DNA of 64,000 nucleotides, taken from the NCBI RefSeq assembly GCF_000143765.1, contig NZ_GL379770.1, positions 186,001 through 250,000 of the forward strand, written 5' to 3'. The first letter of the stretch is position 1. Every line of letters begins with the position of its first letter. Below the pieces are notes generated by a model that was not told the origin of the DNA, did not search any database, and saw only the letters and a list, made by a program, of their open reading frames with translations. Below, piece after piece: positions 1 through 9,324 of the stretch. The position numbers and the translations under genes were made by a program. This stretch comes from Sphingobacterium spiritivorum ATCC 33861 (GTDB taxonomy: Bacteria; Bacteroidota; Bacteroidia; Sphingobacteriales; Sphingobacteriaceae).

Positions 1-20
1 TTGTTGCAAAATTAAATCGT

Positions 21-1289
21 GTGAAATATTTAGCAGCTATAAGCATATTCATTACCGTTTCTTTTCAGAGTTTTGCGCAGCAGGACAGCGTTGTGGTTCG
101 TTCCAAAGAGCAGATCGAACAACACTTTCTTTCTTCCAATCTGGAACTGCTGGCGGGGAAGTATAAGATTGAACAGTCAAGAGCAGCCATCCTGCAGGCC
201 AAACTGTGGCCCAACCCTACATTTTCTATTTCGGAAGTCAATCTCTGGAAAAATAATCCTGTGGAGACCATGTCTCCGTTAATAGGGAACTGGGGAAGAA
301 ATCAACAGGTAGCCTTAGAACTGGAACAACTTATCGAAACGGCGGGGAAACGTAAGAAGAGAGTAAGACTGGAGCAACTGAACCTTAAGAATCAGGAACT
401 GGAATTTGAGGAAACATTGCGTAATCTGAAGTTCGACCTGCGGGAATCAGTAATTGAATTACAGAAGTTGCAGGGTCAGGAATCACTGTACCAATCCCAG
501 TTTGAACTGTTCCGTAATCTGTCTGAGGCTTTTGAGAAACAATGGAAACAGGGCAATGTAAGTGAAATGGAATATGTGCGTATCCATTCGGAAATGTTGT
601 CCTTTGAAAATGAACTGGCGGAAATCAGAGCCAGTAAGATTGACCTGATCAAAAAGATAAAGACCTATTCCAATGTAGAAGGACCGGAGTCTATTGTGCT
701 GGCCAATGCCTTGCAGATCAATACGTACGTTATTCCGGATTTATTGAGATGGAAAGAGACTGCATTGGAGAACAGAGCGGATTTTCGGATGGCTAGCAAT
801 CAACTGGACATCAGCAGGCAGCAATTGGTAATAGAAAAAGCAGAGCGAAAGCCTAATGTGCAATTAAGTCTGGGATACGATCGCGGAGGAAATGTGATGC
901 CGGACTTCATCGGTCTTGGTGCGAGCATTGAACTCCCTGTTTTTAACCGTAATCAGGGGAATATCCGTATTGCACAACTGGAAATCGAAAAAAGTACTAC
1001 GGAGCTTACCCAAAATAAACTCATGATCGTAAATGAAATCGATGCAACGGTACAGCGGTTAGTTCAGTTGCAGCGGATTCTGGAAAAGCTGAGCGGTGCT
1101 TTTGATAAGCAACTGGATCTTTCCCTTGAGAAATATACCCGGAATTTTCAGAATCGTAATATTTCCGTAATGGAATTTGTGGATTTCGTGTCCTCTTATC
1201 TTGAAAACAAGAAAAACCTTATTGACCGTAAAGAACAATATTTAAAAACTATCGAAGAACTGCAATATGTTATCGGAAAAGATATTTAA
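21..1289 (+). CDS. cusC: TolC/CusC-family outer-membrane efflux protein
   Basis: Outer-membrane channel subunit of a tripartite RND metal (Cu/Ag or Co/Zn/Cd class) efflux pump. The N-terminus is a Sec signal peptide (hydrophobic stretch ending near SFAQ, residue ~19), followed by about 400 residues of long amphipathic helices rich in E/Q/R/L, as in the two OEP repeats of TolC proteins; the length is typical. The chosen start is GTG at 21 because it begins the signal peptide, but the frame stays open to the window edge, so an upstream start cannot be excluded. It is the first gene of a tightly packed operon with the adaptor and RND pump. Metal specificity is inferred from the pump, not seen here. 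Confidence 0.85.
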   Translation: MKYLAAISIFITVSFQSFAQQDSVVVRSKEQIEQHFLSSNLELLAGKYKIEQSRAAILQAKLWPNPTFSISEVNLWKNNPVETMSPLIGNWGRNQQVALELEQLIETAGKRKKRVRLEQLNLKNQELEFEETLRNLKFDLRESVIELQKLQGQESLYQSQFELFRNLSEAFEKQWKQGNVSEMEYVRIHSEMLSFENELAEIRASKIDLIKKIKTYSNVEGPESIVLANALQINTYVIPDLLRWKETALENRADFRMASNQLDISRQQLVIEKAERKPNVQLSLGYDRGGNVMPDFIGLGASIELPVFNRNQGNIRIAQLEIEKSTTELTQNKLMIVNEIDATVQRLVQLQRILEKLSGAFDKQLDLSLEKYTRNFQNRNISVMEFVDFVSSYLENKKNLIDRKEQYLKTIEELQYVIGKDI

Positions 1290-1290
1290 G

Positions 1291-2397
1291 ATGAAAAAGA
1301 TATATTATACTCCCGTATTAATGGCACTGCTGCTGTCTTTTGTTTCCTGTGGACAAGGGACTGATCAAACAAAAGAAGGCGAAGATGACAAACAGGATAA
1401 ATTTTGTCTGAATGAAGAATTCAAAAAGAAAATAGCACTCGAACCTTTAGCTTACCGGCCTGTAAAGGAACAAATCTCGCTGACGGGAAGTATCAGCTAT
1501 AATGAGGATGATGTGGTCAAATTTAAGAGTATGCTGGAAGGTGTAGTCGAGAATGTGCAGTTCAACCTTGGACAATTTGTCAAGAGAGGGCAGGTGCTGG
1601 CTACTGTACGCAGTACCTCGGTGAACGATATGTCTAATGAAAGGCAAAGTCTGACAAATCAGATTGCACTGGCCAGACAGAAAGTCTCCTCCACGCAGAG
1701 TATGTTTCAGGATGGTCTGGCTTCTGCCCGTCAGGTAGAAGAAGTGCGCATGGAACTGGCTACTCTGCAGTCGGCTCTGCAGAGCCTCGATGCCAATATG
1801 AATCTGTATAACGCGACTTCTCACAGAGGTGTTTTTGAGATCAAGGCTCCTAAAGACGGCTATATTGTAGAAAAAAACCTTAATCCGGGAGCAAATATTA
1901 ATAATGAGGATCAGCTCTTTGCACTCAGCAATCTCAGACAGATATGGGTAATGGTCAATATCTACGCAAATAACCTGCAGTATGTCAAAAACGGAGCTAC
2001 AGTTGCTGTCAAGACATTGGCTTATCCTGATGAAATTTTCACAGGTAAGATTCAGCAGATTTCCAATGTGTTTGATCAGGATGAACGTGTCCTGAAAGCC
2101 AGAGTACTTCTGGATAATGCAGATTTGAGACTGAAGCCTGGTATGAGTGCGGATGTGATTATAGATAAATCATCCTTGGTAGGAGAGTCCCTGATCGCTA
2201 TTCCCAATCATGCGATTATCTTTAACAATAATCAGAAATATGCTGTTGTGTATAATGGTGATTGTGATCTGTTAGTCATGCCGATCAAGGCCGTTGCTGA
2301 AAATAATGAATATACTTATGTGCGCGAAGGGTACAAAGAAGGTGACCAGGTAATCACTAAGAACGAATTGATAGTATTTGAAGAGTTGATGAAATAA
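1291..2397 (+). CDS. cusB: RND efflux periplasmic adaptor (CusB/HlyD type), lipoprotein
   Basis: Membrane-fusion subunit linking the inner-membrane RND pump to the outer-membrane channel. The start at 1291 is preferred over an ATG 24 nt upstream because it directly yields a lipoprotein signal (MKK..., hydrophobic core, lipobox LSFVSC), leaving 1 nt after the stop of the upstream gene. A biotinyl-lipoyl-like segment (EGVVENVQFNLGQFVKRGQV), a central coiled-coil hairpin rich in Q/L, a second lipoyl half (KAPKDGYIVEKNLNPGANI) and a beta-barrel domain follow in the usual order. The end lies 1 nt before the pump gene, so translation is probably coupled. The methionine-rich N-terminal extension of E. 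coli CusB is not evident. Confidence 0.88.
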   Translation: MKKIYYTPVLMALLLSFVSCGQGTDQTKEGEDDKQDKFCLNEEFKKKIALEPLAYRPVKEQISLTGSISYNEDDVVKFKSMLEGVVENVQFNLGQFVKRGQVLATVRSTSVNDMSNERQSLTNQIALARQKVSSTQSMFQDGLASARQVEEVRMELATLQSALQSLDANMNLYNATSHRGVFEIKAPKDGYIVEKNLNPGANINNEDQLFALSNLRQIWVMVNIYANNLQYVKNGATVAVKTLAYPDEIFTGKIQQISNVFDQDERVLKARVLLDNADLRLKPGMSADVIIDKSSLVGESLIAIPNHAIIFNNNQKYAVVYNGDCDLLVMPIKAVAENNEYTYVREGYKEGDQVITKNELIVFEELMK

Positions 2398-2398
2398 G

Positions 2399-5300
2399 AT
2401 GAAGAAATTTGTTCAACATATAGTAGCCTTTTCATTAAGGCATTCCCTTATTGTTATTTTTGCGACAGTTGTCCTGTTGTGCTCAGGGATATATGCCTAT
2501 CTCCATACGCCTATTGAAGCCTTTCCGGATGTTACCAATACCAGAGCACGTATTATTACGCAGTGGTCCGGACGGAGTGCGGAAGAAATAGAAAAATTTG
2601 TAACACTCCCGATCTCTAAGGAAATGAATACCATTCCCAAGAAGTCGGAGGTACGTTCCATTTCTCTTTTTGGTCTTTCCGTTGTGACCGTACAATTTGA
2701 TGACGAGGTAGATGATTTCTATGCACAACAGTACGTGGCTAACAGAATGAACGGGGTCGAACTTCCATCGGGTGCAAAGAGTGAAATTGAACCACCCTAT
2801 GGAGCTACGGGAGAGATATTCCGCTATGTCATAAAAAGTGATCTGCCTATCAAAGAAGTTTCAGCGATTCAGGATTGGACCATAGAACGTGAATTGGTCT
2901 CTGTTCCGGGGGTTGCTGATGTCGTGAGCTTTGGTGGAGAAGAAAAGATCTATGAGATAAAGATCAACCCTACTGAACTGGCTAATTATAATTTGTCACC
3001 TCTGGATGTATATGAAGCGGTATCCCGATCAAATATCAATGTGGGAGGAGATGTGATACAGCAGGGTAATCAGGCCTATGTCGTCAGGGGTGTCGGCTTA
3101 CTGGACAAAGTAGATGATATTAAGAATATTCTAATCAAAGTGAATGGGTCTACACCTATTCTGATCAGACATGTGGCAGAAGTATCTATCTCTGCCAAAC
3201 CAAGATTAGGACAGGTCGGCTATAATAAGGAGGACGATCTCGTGGAAGGAATTGTGGTGATGTTGCGGGGAGAGAATCCTTCAGATGTTATCGTACGGCT
3301 GAAAGCCAAGATTGAAGATCTGAATAATCGGATATTGCCAAAGAATGTGCAGATCGTTCCCATTGTAGACCGGACAAAACTGGTTGATAATACCGTACAC
3401 ACGGTTTCCAAAAATCTGGTGGAAGGTATATTGCTGGTATCTTTTATTGTATTTATCTTTTTATACAATTGGAAAACTACTTTTATCGTAGCCTCAGTTA
3501 TTCCGCTGGCCTTTCTTTTTGCTATCATTATGCTTCGGATACAGGGGCTTCCTGCTAATCTGATCTCCATGGGTTCTCTGGATTTTGGTCTGTTACTGGA
3601 GGGAACGCTGGTCATTGTTGAAACCGTATTTGTTGCACTGGAACGGGAGGCTCATCACCTCGGAGCTGCCCGGTTCAACAAGATTTCAAAACTGGGTATT
3701 ATTAAGAAAAGTGCAGGTTCAGTAGCCAGTTATATCTTCTTTGCTTTATTGATTCTGATCGTAGCTTTATTACCGATCTTTTCTTTCCAGAAAGTGGAAG
3801 GCAAGATGTTTTCTCCACTGGCATTTACACTTGGATATGCCTTGCTGGGTTCTCTGATCCTGAGTCTGACCTATGTGCCGGCAATGTGTAAATATCTGCT
3901 CAATAAAAATATCAGCGAAAAGGAAAATGCTATTTCCAGGTTTTTCAGGAAATATGTGTTTAACTTTTTCAGGTTCACCTTTAAGCATAAGAAATGGACA
4001 ATCGGAGTTTTTGTATTTATTTTGATCGGATGTGCCTTTCGTTTTCATTTTTATGGTTCGGAATTCTTGCCCAAACTGAATGAAGGTGCTATTTATGTGC
4101 GGGCTACACTGCCGAATAGTGTGAATCTCGATGAATCTGTCAAACTGACGAAGGAAATGAAGGAGATGCTTAGAACAGACTTTGATGAGATAGACTTCAT
4201 TATGACGCAGACAGGAAGGCCAAATGACGGTACAGATCCTACAGGATTTTTTAATATTGAATTTAATATTGAACTGAAGCCAAAAGAAAAATGGAAGCAA
4301 AAGATTTCCAAGGATGAGCTCATCGCCCAGATGCGGCAAAAGCTTCAGCAATATCCCGGAATTACATTTGGATTCAGCCAGCCGATACAGGATAATGTTG
4401 AAGAATATGTGGCCGGGGTAAAGAGTCCGTTGGTTATTAAGATTTTTGGTGATGATCTCTATGAGCTGGAAAAGAAAGCCTTTGAAGTCGCTAATGCTAT
4501 CAAATCGGTACATGGTATTACAGATATTAATGTATTTAAAAATATCGGATTGCCGGAATTGAGGATACAGCTTCACGATTCTAAAATGGCTAAATATGGA
4601 GTGTCTACCAATGATGTGCAATCTGTTATCGAAATGACTATAGGCGGGCAGTCTGCAACGACTTTCTATGAGAACGAACGTATGTTTGATGTAATGGTAC
4701 GTTTTCAAAAGGATTACCGGGATAATCCCGAAAAGATCGGTAATATCCTGATCCCTACTATGAATGACCAGAAAGTTCCGCTTCGGGAGATTGCAACGAT
4801 TGACTATCATACCGGTCCTGCATTTATTTACCGGGAAGGAAATTCCAGATATATAGGGGTCGGCTTTAATATTGAAGGCCGTGACCTGGGAAGCACTATT
4901 CAGGAGGCTAAGACGAAAGTAAAGCAGGATGTAAAACTTCCGAAAGAGAATAAAATGGTCTGGGCCGGGGAGTTTGAAAGTAAAGAACGTGCATCAAAAC
5001 AGTTGATGATGGTAGTTCCGGTTTCGTTGGTGCTGATCCTGATCCTGTTGTATGCCAATTTTGGAAATGTCAAAGATACAGTGATATCTGCTATTACGTT
5101 GCCATTTGCCTTTATCGGCGGATTCCTGTCACTCTGGATAACCGGGACTATCTTTGGTATTTCTGCCGGAATCGGGTTTATCATTCTCTTCGGAGTGGCC
5201 ACTATTGATGGTATTGTACTAATAGGTGTGATGAAGGAAAATCTGAAACATAAAATGAAGCTGAAAGATGCGATCTATGAAGGTGTTAAAAGCCGGATCC

Positions 5301-5491
5301 GTCCGGTGGTTATGATCGCATTGATGGGATCAATGGGATTGCTGCCTGCTGCACTTTCCAGCGGCATGGGTTCTGAGATTCAGAAGCCTTTGGCTATTAT
5401 GATTGTCGGGGGATTGATTATTTGTCTGATTCTGTCTTTCGCTGTCCTACCTGTAGTTTTTTATCAGGCCTATAAAAAGGAATACGCATAA
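2399..5491 (+). CDS. cusA: CusA/CzcA-family heavy-metal RND efflux pump
   Basis: Inner-membrane proton-driven pump of about 1030 residues, the normal length for the HME-RND family. It has an N-terminal TM segment, a first periplasmic porter loop (opening with TPIEAFPDVTN), a central block of membrane helices, a second periplasmic loop and a C-terminal helix block. The TM4 relay region reads DFGLLLEGTLVIVE (about residue 395): the first Asp and the last Glu of the CzcA-type pattern are kept, but the middle Asp is Glu. It is the third gene of the cusCBA-like operon and is followed immediately by a strong terminator. Whether it exports monovalent (Cu/Ag) or divalent (Co/Zn/Cd) metal cannot be decided by eye. 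Confidence 0.9.
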   Translation: MKKFVQHIVAFSLRHSLIVIFATVVLLCSGIYAYLHTPIEAFPDVTNTRARIITQWSGRSAEEIEKFVTLPISKEMNTIPKKSEVRSISLFGLSVVTVQFDDEVDDFYAQQYVANRMNGVELPSGAKSEIEPPYGATGEIFRYVIKSDLPIKEVSAIQDWTIERELVSVPGVADVVSFGGEEKIYEIKINPTELANYNLSPLDVYEAVSRSNINVGGDVIQQGNQAYVVRGVGLLDKVDDIKNILIKVNGSTPILIRHVAEVSISAKPRLGQVGYNKEDDLVEGIVVMLRGENPSDVIVRLKAKIEDLNNRILPKNVQIVPIVDRTKLVDNTVHTVSKNLVEGILLVSFIVFIFLYNWKTTFIVASVIPLAFLFAIIMLRIQGLPANLISMGSLDFGLLLEGTLVIVETVFVALEREAHHLGAARFNKISKLGIIKKSAGSVASYIFFALLILIVALLPIFSFQKVEGKMFSPLAFTLGYALLGSLILSLTYVPAMCKYLLNKNISEKENAISRFFRKYVFNFFRFTFKHKKWTIGVFVFILIGCAFRFHFYGSEFLPKLNEGAIYVRATLPNSVNLDESVKLTKEMKEMLRTDFDEIDFIMTQTGRPNDGTDPTGFFNIEFNIELKPKEKWKQKISKDELIAQMRQKLQQYPGITFGFSQPIQDNVEEYVAGVKSPLVIKIFGDDLYELEKKAFEVANAIKSVHGITDINVFKNIGLPELRIQLHDSKMAKYGVSTNDVQSVIEMTIGGQSATTFYENERMFDVMVRFQKDYRDNPEKIGNILIPTMNDQKVPLREIATIDYHTGPAFIYREGNSRYIGVGFNIEGRDLGSTIQEAKTKVKQDVKLPKENKMVWAGEFESKERASKQLMMVVPVSLVLILILLYANFGNVKDTVISAITLPFAFIGGFLSLWITGTIFGISAGIGFIILFGVATIDGIVLIGVMKENLKHKMKLKDAIYEGVKSRIRPVVMIALMGSMGLLPAALSSGMGSEIQKPLAIMIVGGLIICLILSFAVLPVVFYQAYKKEYA

Positions 5492-5532
5492 AAAAACAGG
5501 GGGCTCATCATTGATGAGCCCCCTGTTTTTTT
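5491..5532. terminator. Bidirectional intrinsic terminator between cusA and ribBA
   Basis: A near-perfect hairpin with stem ACAGGGGGCTCATCA and its complement, an A-run on the left and a T-run on the right, so it can stop transcription from both converging genes. Confidence 0.93.
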
Positions 5533-5539
5533 ATTGATC

Positions 5540-6754
5540 TTACAAGTTTTTCATGATTGTATGTCCCATACGGTCACGTTTTGTTTTCAGATACTCTTCG
5601 TTGTATTGATTTGCCTGAATCTCGATAGGCACATTCTCAATAATTTCCAGACCATATCCTACCAGTCCGGCACGTTTTGTGGGATTGTTAGACATCAGAC
5701 GCATTTTAGTCACTCCAAGATTACGGAGAATTTGTGCACCTACACCATAGTCTCTTAAGTCGGGTTTGAAACCGAGCTGAAGATTGGCATCTACTGTATC
5801 TACACCACCTTCCTGCAGTTTATAAGCATGCAGTTTATTGATAAGGCCGATTCCTCTGCCTTCCTGATTCATGTATACAATGACACCTTTGCCCTCTTGC
5901 TGGATCATTTCCATTGCTTTGTGAAGCTGCGGCCCGCAGTCACAACGACATGATCCGAAGATGTCTCCTGTCATACATGAACTGTGTACACGGACTAAAA
6001 TCGGCTCATCTTCTTTCCATTCTCCTTTGTAAAGGGCTAAATGCTGTGCGCCTGTATCTTTTTGTGTATAGGCTTTTAATTGAAAATCACCATATTCCGT
6101 AGGCATATTCACTGTTACCTCTTCATTAATCAATGAATCATGTTTCAAACGATATTCGATCAGGTCTTCAATGCTGATGATCTTAAGGTCAAAACGTTTC
6201 GCTACTTCAATCAACTCCGGCAGACGTGCCATTTCTCCGTCTTCTTTCAATATTTCGACCAATACACCGGCAGGTTCAAATCCGGCAAGACGAGCCAGAT
6301 CTACAGTTGCCTCCGTGTGGCCTGTACGGCGAAGTACACCACCATCTTTTGCAATGAGCGGGAAGATATGCCCCGGACGTCCCAGTTCTTCAGGACGGAT
6401 ATTCGGATCGATTAGAGCTTTGATCGTCTTTGAACGATCTGAAGCAGAAATACCAGTTGTACAACCGTACCCCTGTAAGTCTACGGACACGGTAAAATTA
6501 GTCTCGTACACAGCTGTGTTCTGTCCAACCATAAGGTCAAGGCCCAGTTCATCACAACGTTCTTTTGTTAAAGGAGCACATACTAATCCACGGCCATGTG
6601 TAGCCATAAAATTGATGATTTCCGGAGTCGCGTTTCGGGCTGCGGTAACAAAATCGCCTTCATTTTCACGATCTTCATCATCTACTACAATAATTACTTT
6701 ACCGGCTTGTATATCGGCAATTGCTTCTTCAATCGAATTAAGCTTTATTTCCAT
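5540..6754 (-). CDS. ribBA: Bifunctional DHBP synthase / GTP cyclohydrolase II
   Basis: Catalyses the two entry reactions of riboflavin synthesis in the cytosol: ribulose-5-phosphate to 3,4-dihydroxy-2-butanone-4-phosphate, and GTP ring opening. Residues 1-~200 form the RibB domain, with the metal/substrate motif [10 protein letters not shown] (25-34) and RRTGHTEA. Residues ~205-404 form the RibA domain, with the zinc cysteines in [17 protein letters not shown] and the NQEGRGIGL motif. Both halves look catalytically complete and the length of 404 aa is normal for Bacteroidota RibBA. The upstream gap is only 72 bp, so there is no room for an FMN riboswitch. Confidence 0.96.
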   Translation of the reverse strand: MEIKLNSIEEAIADIQAGKVIIVVDDEDRENEGDFVTAARNATPEIINFMATHGRGLVCAPLTKERCDELGLDLMVGQNTAVYETNFTVSVDLQGYGCTTGISASDRSKTIKALIDPNIRPEELGRPGHIFPLIAKDGGVLRRTGHTEATVDLARLAGFEPAGVLVEILKEDGEMARLPELIEVAKRFDLKIISIEDLIEYRLKHDSLINEEVTVNMPTEYGDFQLKAYTQKDTGAQHLALYKGEWKEDEPILVRVHSSCMTGDIFGSCRCDCGPQLHKAMEMIQQEGKGVIVYMNQEGRGIGLINKLHAYKLQEGGVDTVDANLQLGFKPDLRDYGVGAQILRNLGVTKMRLMSNNPTKRAGLVGYGLEIIENVPIEIQANQYNEEYLKTKRDRMGHTIMKNL

Positions 6755-6779
6755 TTTAATTTAAGAAAATATGTTTTTA

Positions 6780-6787
6780 CAAAGTTA
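6780..6787 (-). promoter_or_regulatory. Putative -7 element of the ribBA promoter
   Basis: On the minus strand this reads TAACTTTG, matching the Bacteroidota TAnnTTTG element, about 25 nt before the ribBA start codon. A clear -33 TTTG at ideal spacing is not obvious. Confidence 0.45.
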
Positions 6788-6826
6788 GAGTTGTTTATAC
6801 AAGTATTTATAATGAACCTGTCATAA

Positions 6827-8311
6827 TTATATTGAAGTGCCCTGCTGGGGAATGTTTTTATGTTTAGTAAACCTGGTTCTGATCCATTTCCAGATCGATT
6901 GTGCTTTGAGTTTATATTGCTCAACATCGAATAGGGAGGAGTCTGTAGTAGATTTATAGGTCAGAAATATTGCCAGTGGAGTCAGTACTATTATAGCCAT
7001 CCACATACCTGTCATCGGTGCTAAGCTCGCATCTTTTGCTGCTTTTTCGGACACCGTAGATATGATGTGATAGATCAGAAAGAAAATAATCGCCATTACT
7101 ACCGGAAGTCCTAATCCTCCTTTACGGATGATAGCACCAAGCGGTGCCCCGATACCAAAAAGGAGTAAACAGGAGACTGCCAATGTGAATTTGCGATGGA
7201 ATTCTAAACGGTACCGGATATCTTTATCTCTGAATGCCTTATATTCCAGTGTTTTATTGCCCAATGTCTCCGTAATATAACGGGATTGTGTCATGGCTGA
7301 TCCGACGATCTGTCTGCGTTCTGTGGCAGGAACCACATCTTCAAGCAGATTCTTGAACGGTTTTACTTTGGCCGGAACAATTTTCATACCCGGAGAACGG
7401 AAATAGTTGGAATAATAATTATAATAATTTCGAATATCATGTTCAGCCATACGACCTACGCTATCCATCTGTCGATGATTAGAGTCTGTGTACATCTTGA
7501 GCTGACGAAGATTCAACATGGCGTGATGAGATTTAAACAGATTTTCGTCTGTACGTTTCATCTGAAAATCACCCATATCAAATTTCTGTTCGGTCTCCTT
7601 AAACTGGAAACGTACAAATTGTTTTCTGGGATCATAGGACTTGCTGTCTTTCCCTTTTGACTCTTCGTAACGGATACCGTCTTTTAACTTCAGAACCATG
7701 TAGCTGTTGTCCGGAGAATTTTGAACAAAGCCTTCTTTGGCTAAGAGTACATTGTTAGATGAGCTGCCGGATGTATGATCGTAGATCATCAGTTCATTTA
7801 ATACGGTACCATCCTTGCTTTTACTCTTTGCGCGAATAGCATATCCGGGAATGGTATTGTTAAATATTCCGGGTTTGATCAGAAAATCTGCTTTCTTATT
7901 CCGCACATCATATAGCAGAGAACCCATCTTCAGGTTTACGACAGGTAATATGTAATCAGAGAACAAAAAAGAACCTGCACTGAATAGGGCGACGAGAATA
8001 AACAGGGGAGTCATGGCCTTGCGAAGAGATACTCCGGCAGCTTTGATAGCTACCAGTTCATAGCTTTCACCCAGATTACCAAATGTCATAATCGAAGATA
8101 ATAACATGGATAGAGGGAGAGCCATCTGCATTTGTACAGCACATTGATAGCCGATAAGCTGCAGAATAACGTACCATTCAAATCCTTTTCCAATCAAATC
8201 ATCTATATACTTGAAAAGGAAAAGCATCAATAGCACAAACATCACGATACAAAATGTGACGATAAACGGCTTTATGAAAGATTGAAGAATTAATAAGTGA
8301 ATTTTTTTCAT
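6827..8311 (-). CDS. LptF/LptG-family (YjgP/YjgQ) permease
   Basis: Inner-membrane permease expected to work with LptB and LptC in extracting lipopolysaccharide for transport to the outer membrane. Three N-terminal membrane helices (roughly residues 12-35, 58-85, 100-125) are followed by a periplasmic beta-jellyroll region (to about residue 385) and three C-terminal helices; this 3+3 layout and the N-terminal pattern (ILQSFIKPF, DDLIGKGFEW, ALPLSMLLSSIMTFGNL) are typical. At 494 aa it is longer than E. coli LptF/G (~360 aa) because of a larger periplasmic part, which is common in Bacteroidota. It follows the START-like gene on the same strand. Confidence 0.88.
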   Translation of the reverse strand: MKKIHLLILQSFIKPFIVTFCIVMFVLLMLFLFKYIDDLIGKGFEWYVILQLIGYQCAVQMQMALPLSMLLSSIMTFGNLGESYELVAIKAAGVSLRKAMTPLFILVALFSAGSFLFSDYILPVVNLKMGSLLYDVRNKKADFLIKPGIFNNTIPGYAIRAKSKSKDGTVLNELMIYDHTSGSSSNNVLLAKEGFVQNSPDNSYMVLKLKDGIRYEESKGKDSKSYDPRKQFVRFQFKETEQKFDMGDFQMKRTDENLFKSHHAMLNLRQLKMYTDSNHRQMDSVGRMAEHDIRNYYNYYSNYFRSPGMKIVPAKVKPFKNLLEDVVPATERRQIVGSAMTQSRYITETLGNKTLEYKAFRDKDIRYRLEFHRKFTLAVSCLLLFGIGAPLGAIIRKGGLGLPVVMAIIFFLIYHIISTVSEKAAKDASLAPMTGMWMAIIVLTPLAIFLTYKSTTDSSLFDVEQYKLKAQSIWKWIRTRFTKHKNIPQQGTSI

Positions 8312-8355
8312 TCGTCAGCTCCCTGTACAACCTATCACTATTAATTTAGAGTAAG

Positions 8356-8384
8356 TTGTAGCATAATATATTATTATGCTACAA
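8356..8384. repeat. 13-bp perfect inverted repeat between the START-like gene and the permease gene
   Basis: TTGTAGCATAATA, a 3-nt loop, then its exact complement. It lies just after the 3' end of the START-like gene. A T-run follows only on the plus side, so it could be a weak terminator, an mRNA 3'-end stabiliser or a regulator site. Confidence 0.6.
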
Positions 8385-8397
8385 AGATAAAGATTTT

Positions 8398-8775
8398 TTA
8401 TGCTCCAATAACACTTTGGAGATATTCTATCTGATTGTCCCAGATTTTTTTTCGATCCTCCAGATTATCCTCTTTCGCAAAATCAACGATGGATAAAGCG
8501 ACATCATTTGTCAGTTCATCCTGATTGATCTCCATTTCGAAAAAATAGGGCTCATCGTCCAACCATTTGAACTTTACACTTTTGTTTTCTTTGGAGGCAA
8601 TGAGTTTGGCCTTGTGGCTTTCATTATCCCATATAAATTCATAGGTGTTGTCACGGTAATGAACTTCGTCAGCAAACCACTGCGCCAAGGCATTTGCCTC
8701 TTCCAAAAACGGGAAAAGAATGCGTGGCGACGAGTTGATGATATATTCGCGTTGAAATTTTACTTTTTCTTCCAT
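8398..8775 (-). CDS. START-like (SRPBCC fold) small protein
   Basis: A 125-aa cytosolic protein matching the START-like/AHSA1-type family widely conserved in Bacteroidota. It opens with a strand (KVKFQREYIINSSPRILFPFL), has the typical ALAQWFADEVHYR stretch, and alternates short strands before a long C-terminal helix. The fold is a hydrophobic-cavity helix-grip, but the ligand and role are unknown. It precedes the LPS-export permease on the same strand, separated by an inverted repeat. Confidence 0.75.
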   Translation of the reverse strand: MEEKVKFQREYIINSSPRILFPFLEEANALAQWFADEVHYRDNTYEFIWDNESHKAKLIASKENKSVKFKWLDDEPYFFEMEINQDELTNDVALSIVDFAKEDNLEDRKKIWDNQIEYLQSVIGA

Positions 8776-9057
8776 ACGATATTTTGCACTTGTTTAGTTG
8801 TTTTACTTTTGCCTCTCTACTGTTAAAAACCGTGCCATTCTTGTTTGTGAAGAAGGCCTGTAATTGGGCTTTTAAATGCAACAGATAACTCTCTTTTTGT
8901 AAGTATACAGATTTATTTTGTTTAAAAAAATAGAATAAGAATTTTATTAAAATAAATTTTTAAAATCTTTTTTCTGTGTATTTTTTTCATTTTTAGGGTT
9001 TTGTGCGTATGGACAGGCGTGAGGAGGAAAAAAAGGAGAAATTATAACTAAAATTAC

Positions 9058-9087
9058 TTTGAATGTAAGTTGATATTGCTATATTTG
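9058..9087 (+). promoter_or_regulatory. Promoter of the tRNA gene
   Basis: TTTG at 9058-9061, an 18-nt spacer, then TATATTTG at 9080-9087: a textbook Bacteroidota housekeeping promoter placing the transcript start about 7 nt before the tRNA. The rest of the 325-bp gap (8776-9100) is AT-rich and I see no gene in it. Confidence 0.8.
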
Positions 9088-9100
9088 CATACTCAAAAAC

Positions 9101-9174
9101 GGCGGGGTAGCTCAGATGGTTAGAGCGCAGGATTCATAACCCTGAGGTCGGCAGTTCGATCCTGCTCCCCGCTA
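9101..9174 (+). tRNA. tRNA with CAT anticodon (tRNA-Met, elongator type)
   Basis: A complete 74-nt cloverleaf: acceptor GGCGGGG/CCCCGCT (first pair G-U), D-arm GCTC/GAGC, anticodon loop TTCATAA, T-arm GGCAG-TTCGATC-CTGCT, discriminator A, no encoded CCA. The G1-U72 pair and the absence of a GGG/CCC anticodon stem argue against the initiator. CAT could also be tRNA-Ile2 read after lysidine modification. Its 3' part is the phage attachment site, so after integration the last 58 nt are phage-supplied sequence. Confidence 0.92.
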
Positions 9175-9175
9175 C
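9117..9175 (+). repeat. attL: attL core (59-bp repeat, tRNA 3' part)
   Basis: It begins TGGTTAGAGCGCAGG and ends CCCCGCTAC, and is identical to 62487-62545. Upstream of 9117 the host tRNA 5' part is intact; downstream is phage DNA. Confidence 0.93.
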
Positions 9176-9176
9176 T

Positions 9177-9206
9177 AAAAGGCTGATTGAAAAATCGGCC
9201 TTTTTT
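9177..9206 (+). terminator. Phage-borne terminator for the host tRNA
   Basis: AAAAGGCTGATT, GAAA loop, AATCGGCCTTTT (one G-T pair) plus T-run. It lies immediately on the phage side of attL, so it replaces the original tRNA terminator, which remains beyond attR. Confidence 0.88.
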
Positions 9207-9263
9207 ATGCTTAAAGTGCGTTATTTGATAGGTTTTGTGAAGAATACATTCTGTTTACAGTGT

Positions 9264-9271
9264 TAGCTTTG
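9264..9271 (+). promoter_or_regulatory. Putative -7 element for the integrase gene
   Basis: TAGCTTTG fits TAnnTTTG and lies about 55 nt before the integrase start. No -33 TTTG is found at ideal spacing. Confidence 0.35.
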
Positions 9272-9301
9272 ACAACTTTTACTGTTAAAATAATTAGAAA
9301 A

Positions 9302-9322
9302 AACTTTACAAATACTTTACAG
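9302..9322 (+). repeat. Putative integrase arm-type site, left
   Basis: AACTTTACAAAT-AC-TTTACAG, matching 62419-62439 at 19 of 21 positions in the same orientation, each with two TTTACA units. It abuts the integrase start codon, so integrase binding here could repress its own expression. Confidence 0.55.
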
Positions 9323-9324
9323 CC

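Noticed and set aside
3770..4810. A 346-codon minus-strand frame inside cusA
   Set aside because: It is the shadow of a well-supported RND pump gene; His/Ile/Arg-rich composition is typical of antisense frames.
6171..6764. A 197-codon plus-strand frame opposite ribBA
   Set aside because: Antisense to two intact catalytic domains; Ser/Arg-rich composition marks it as a shadow.
6755..6826. FMN riboswitch in front of ribBA
   Set aside because: Only 72 bp separate the genes, too short for the conserved RFN element, and no such motif is seen.
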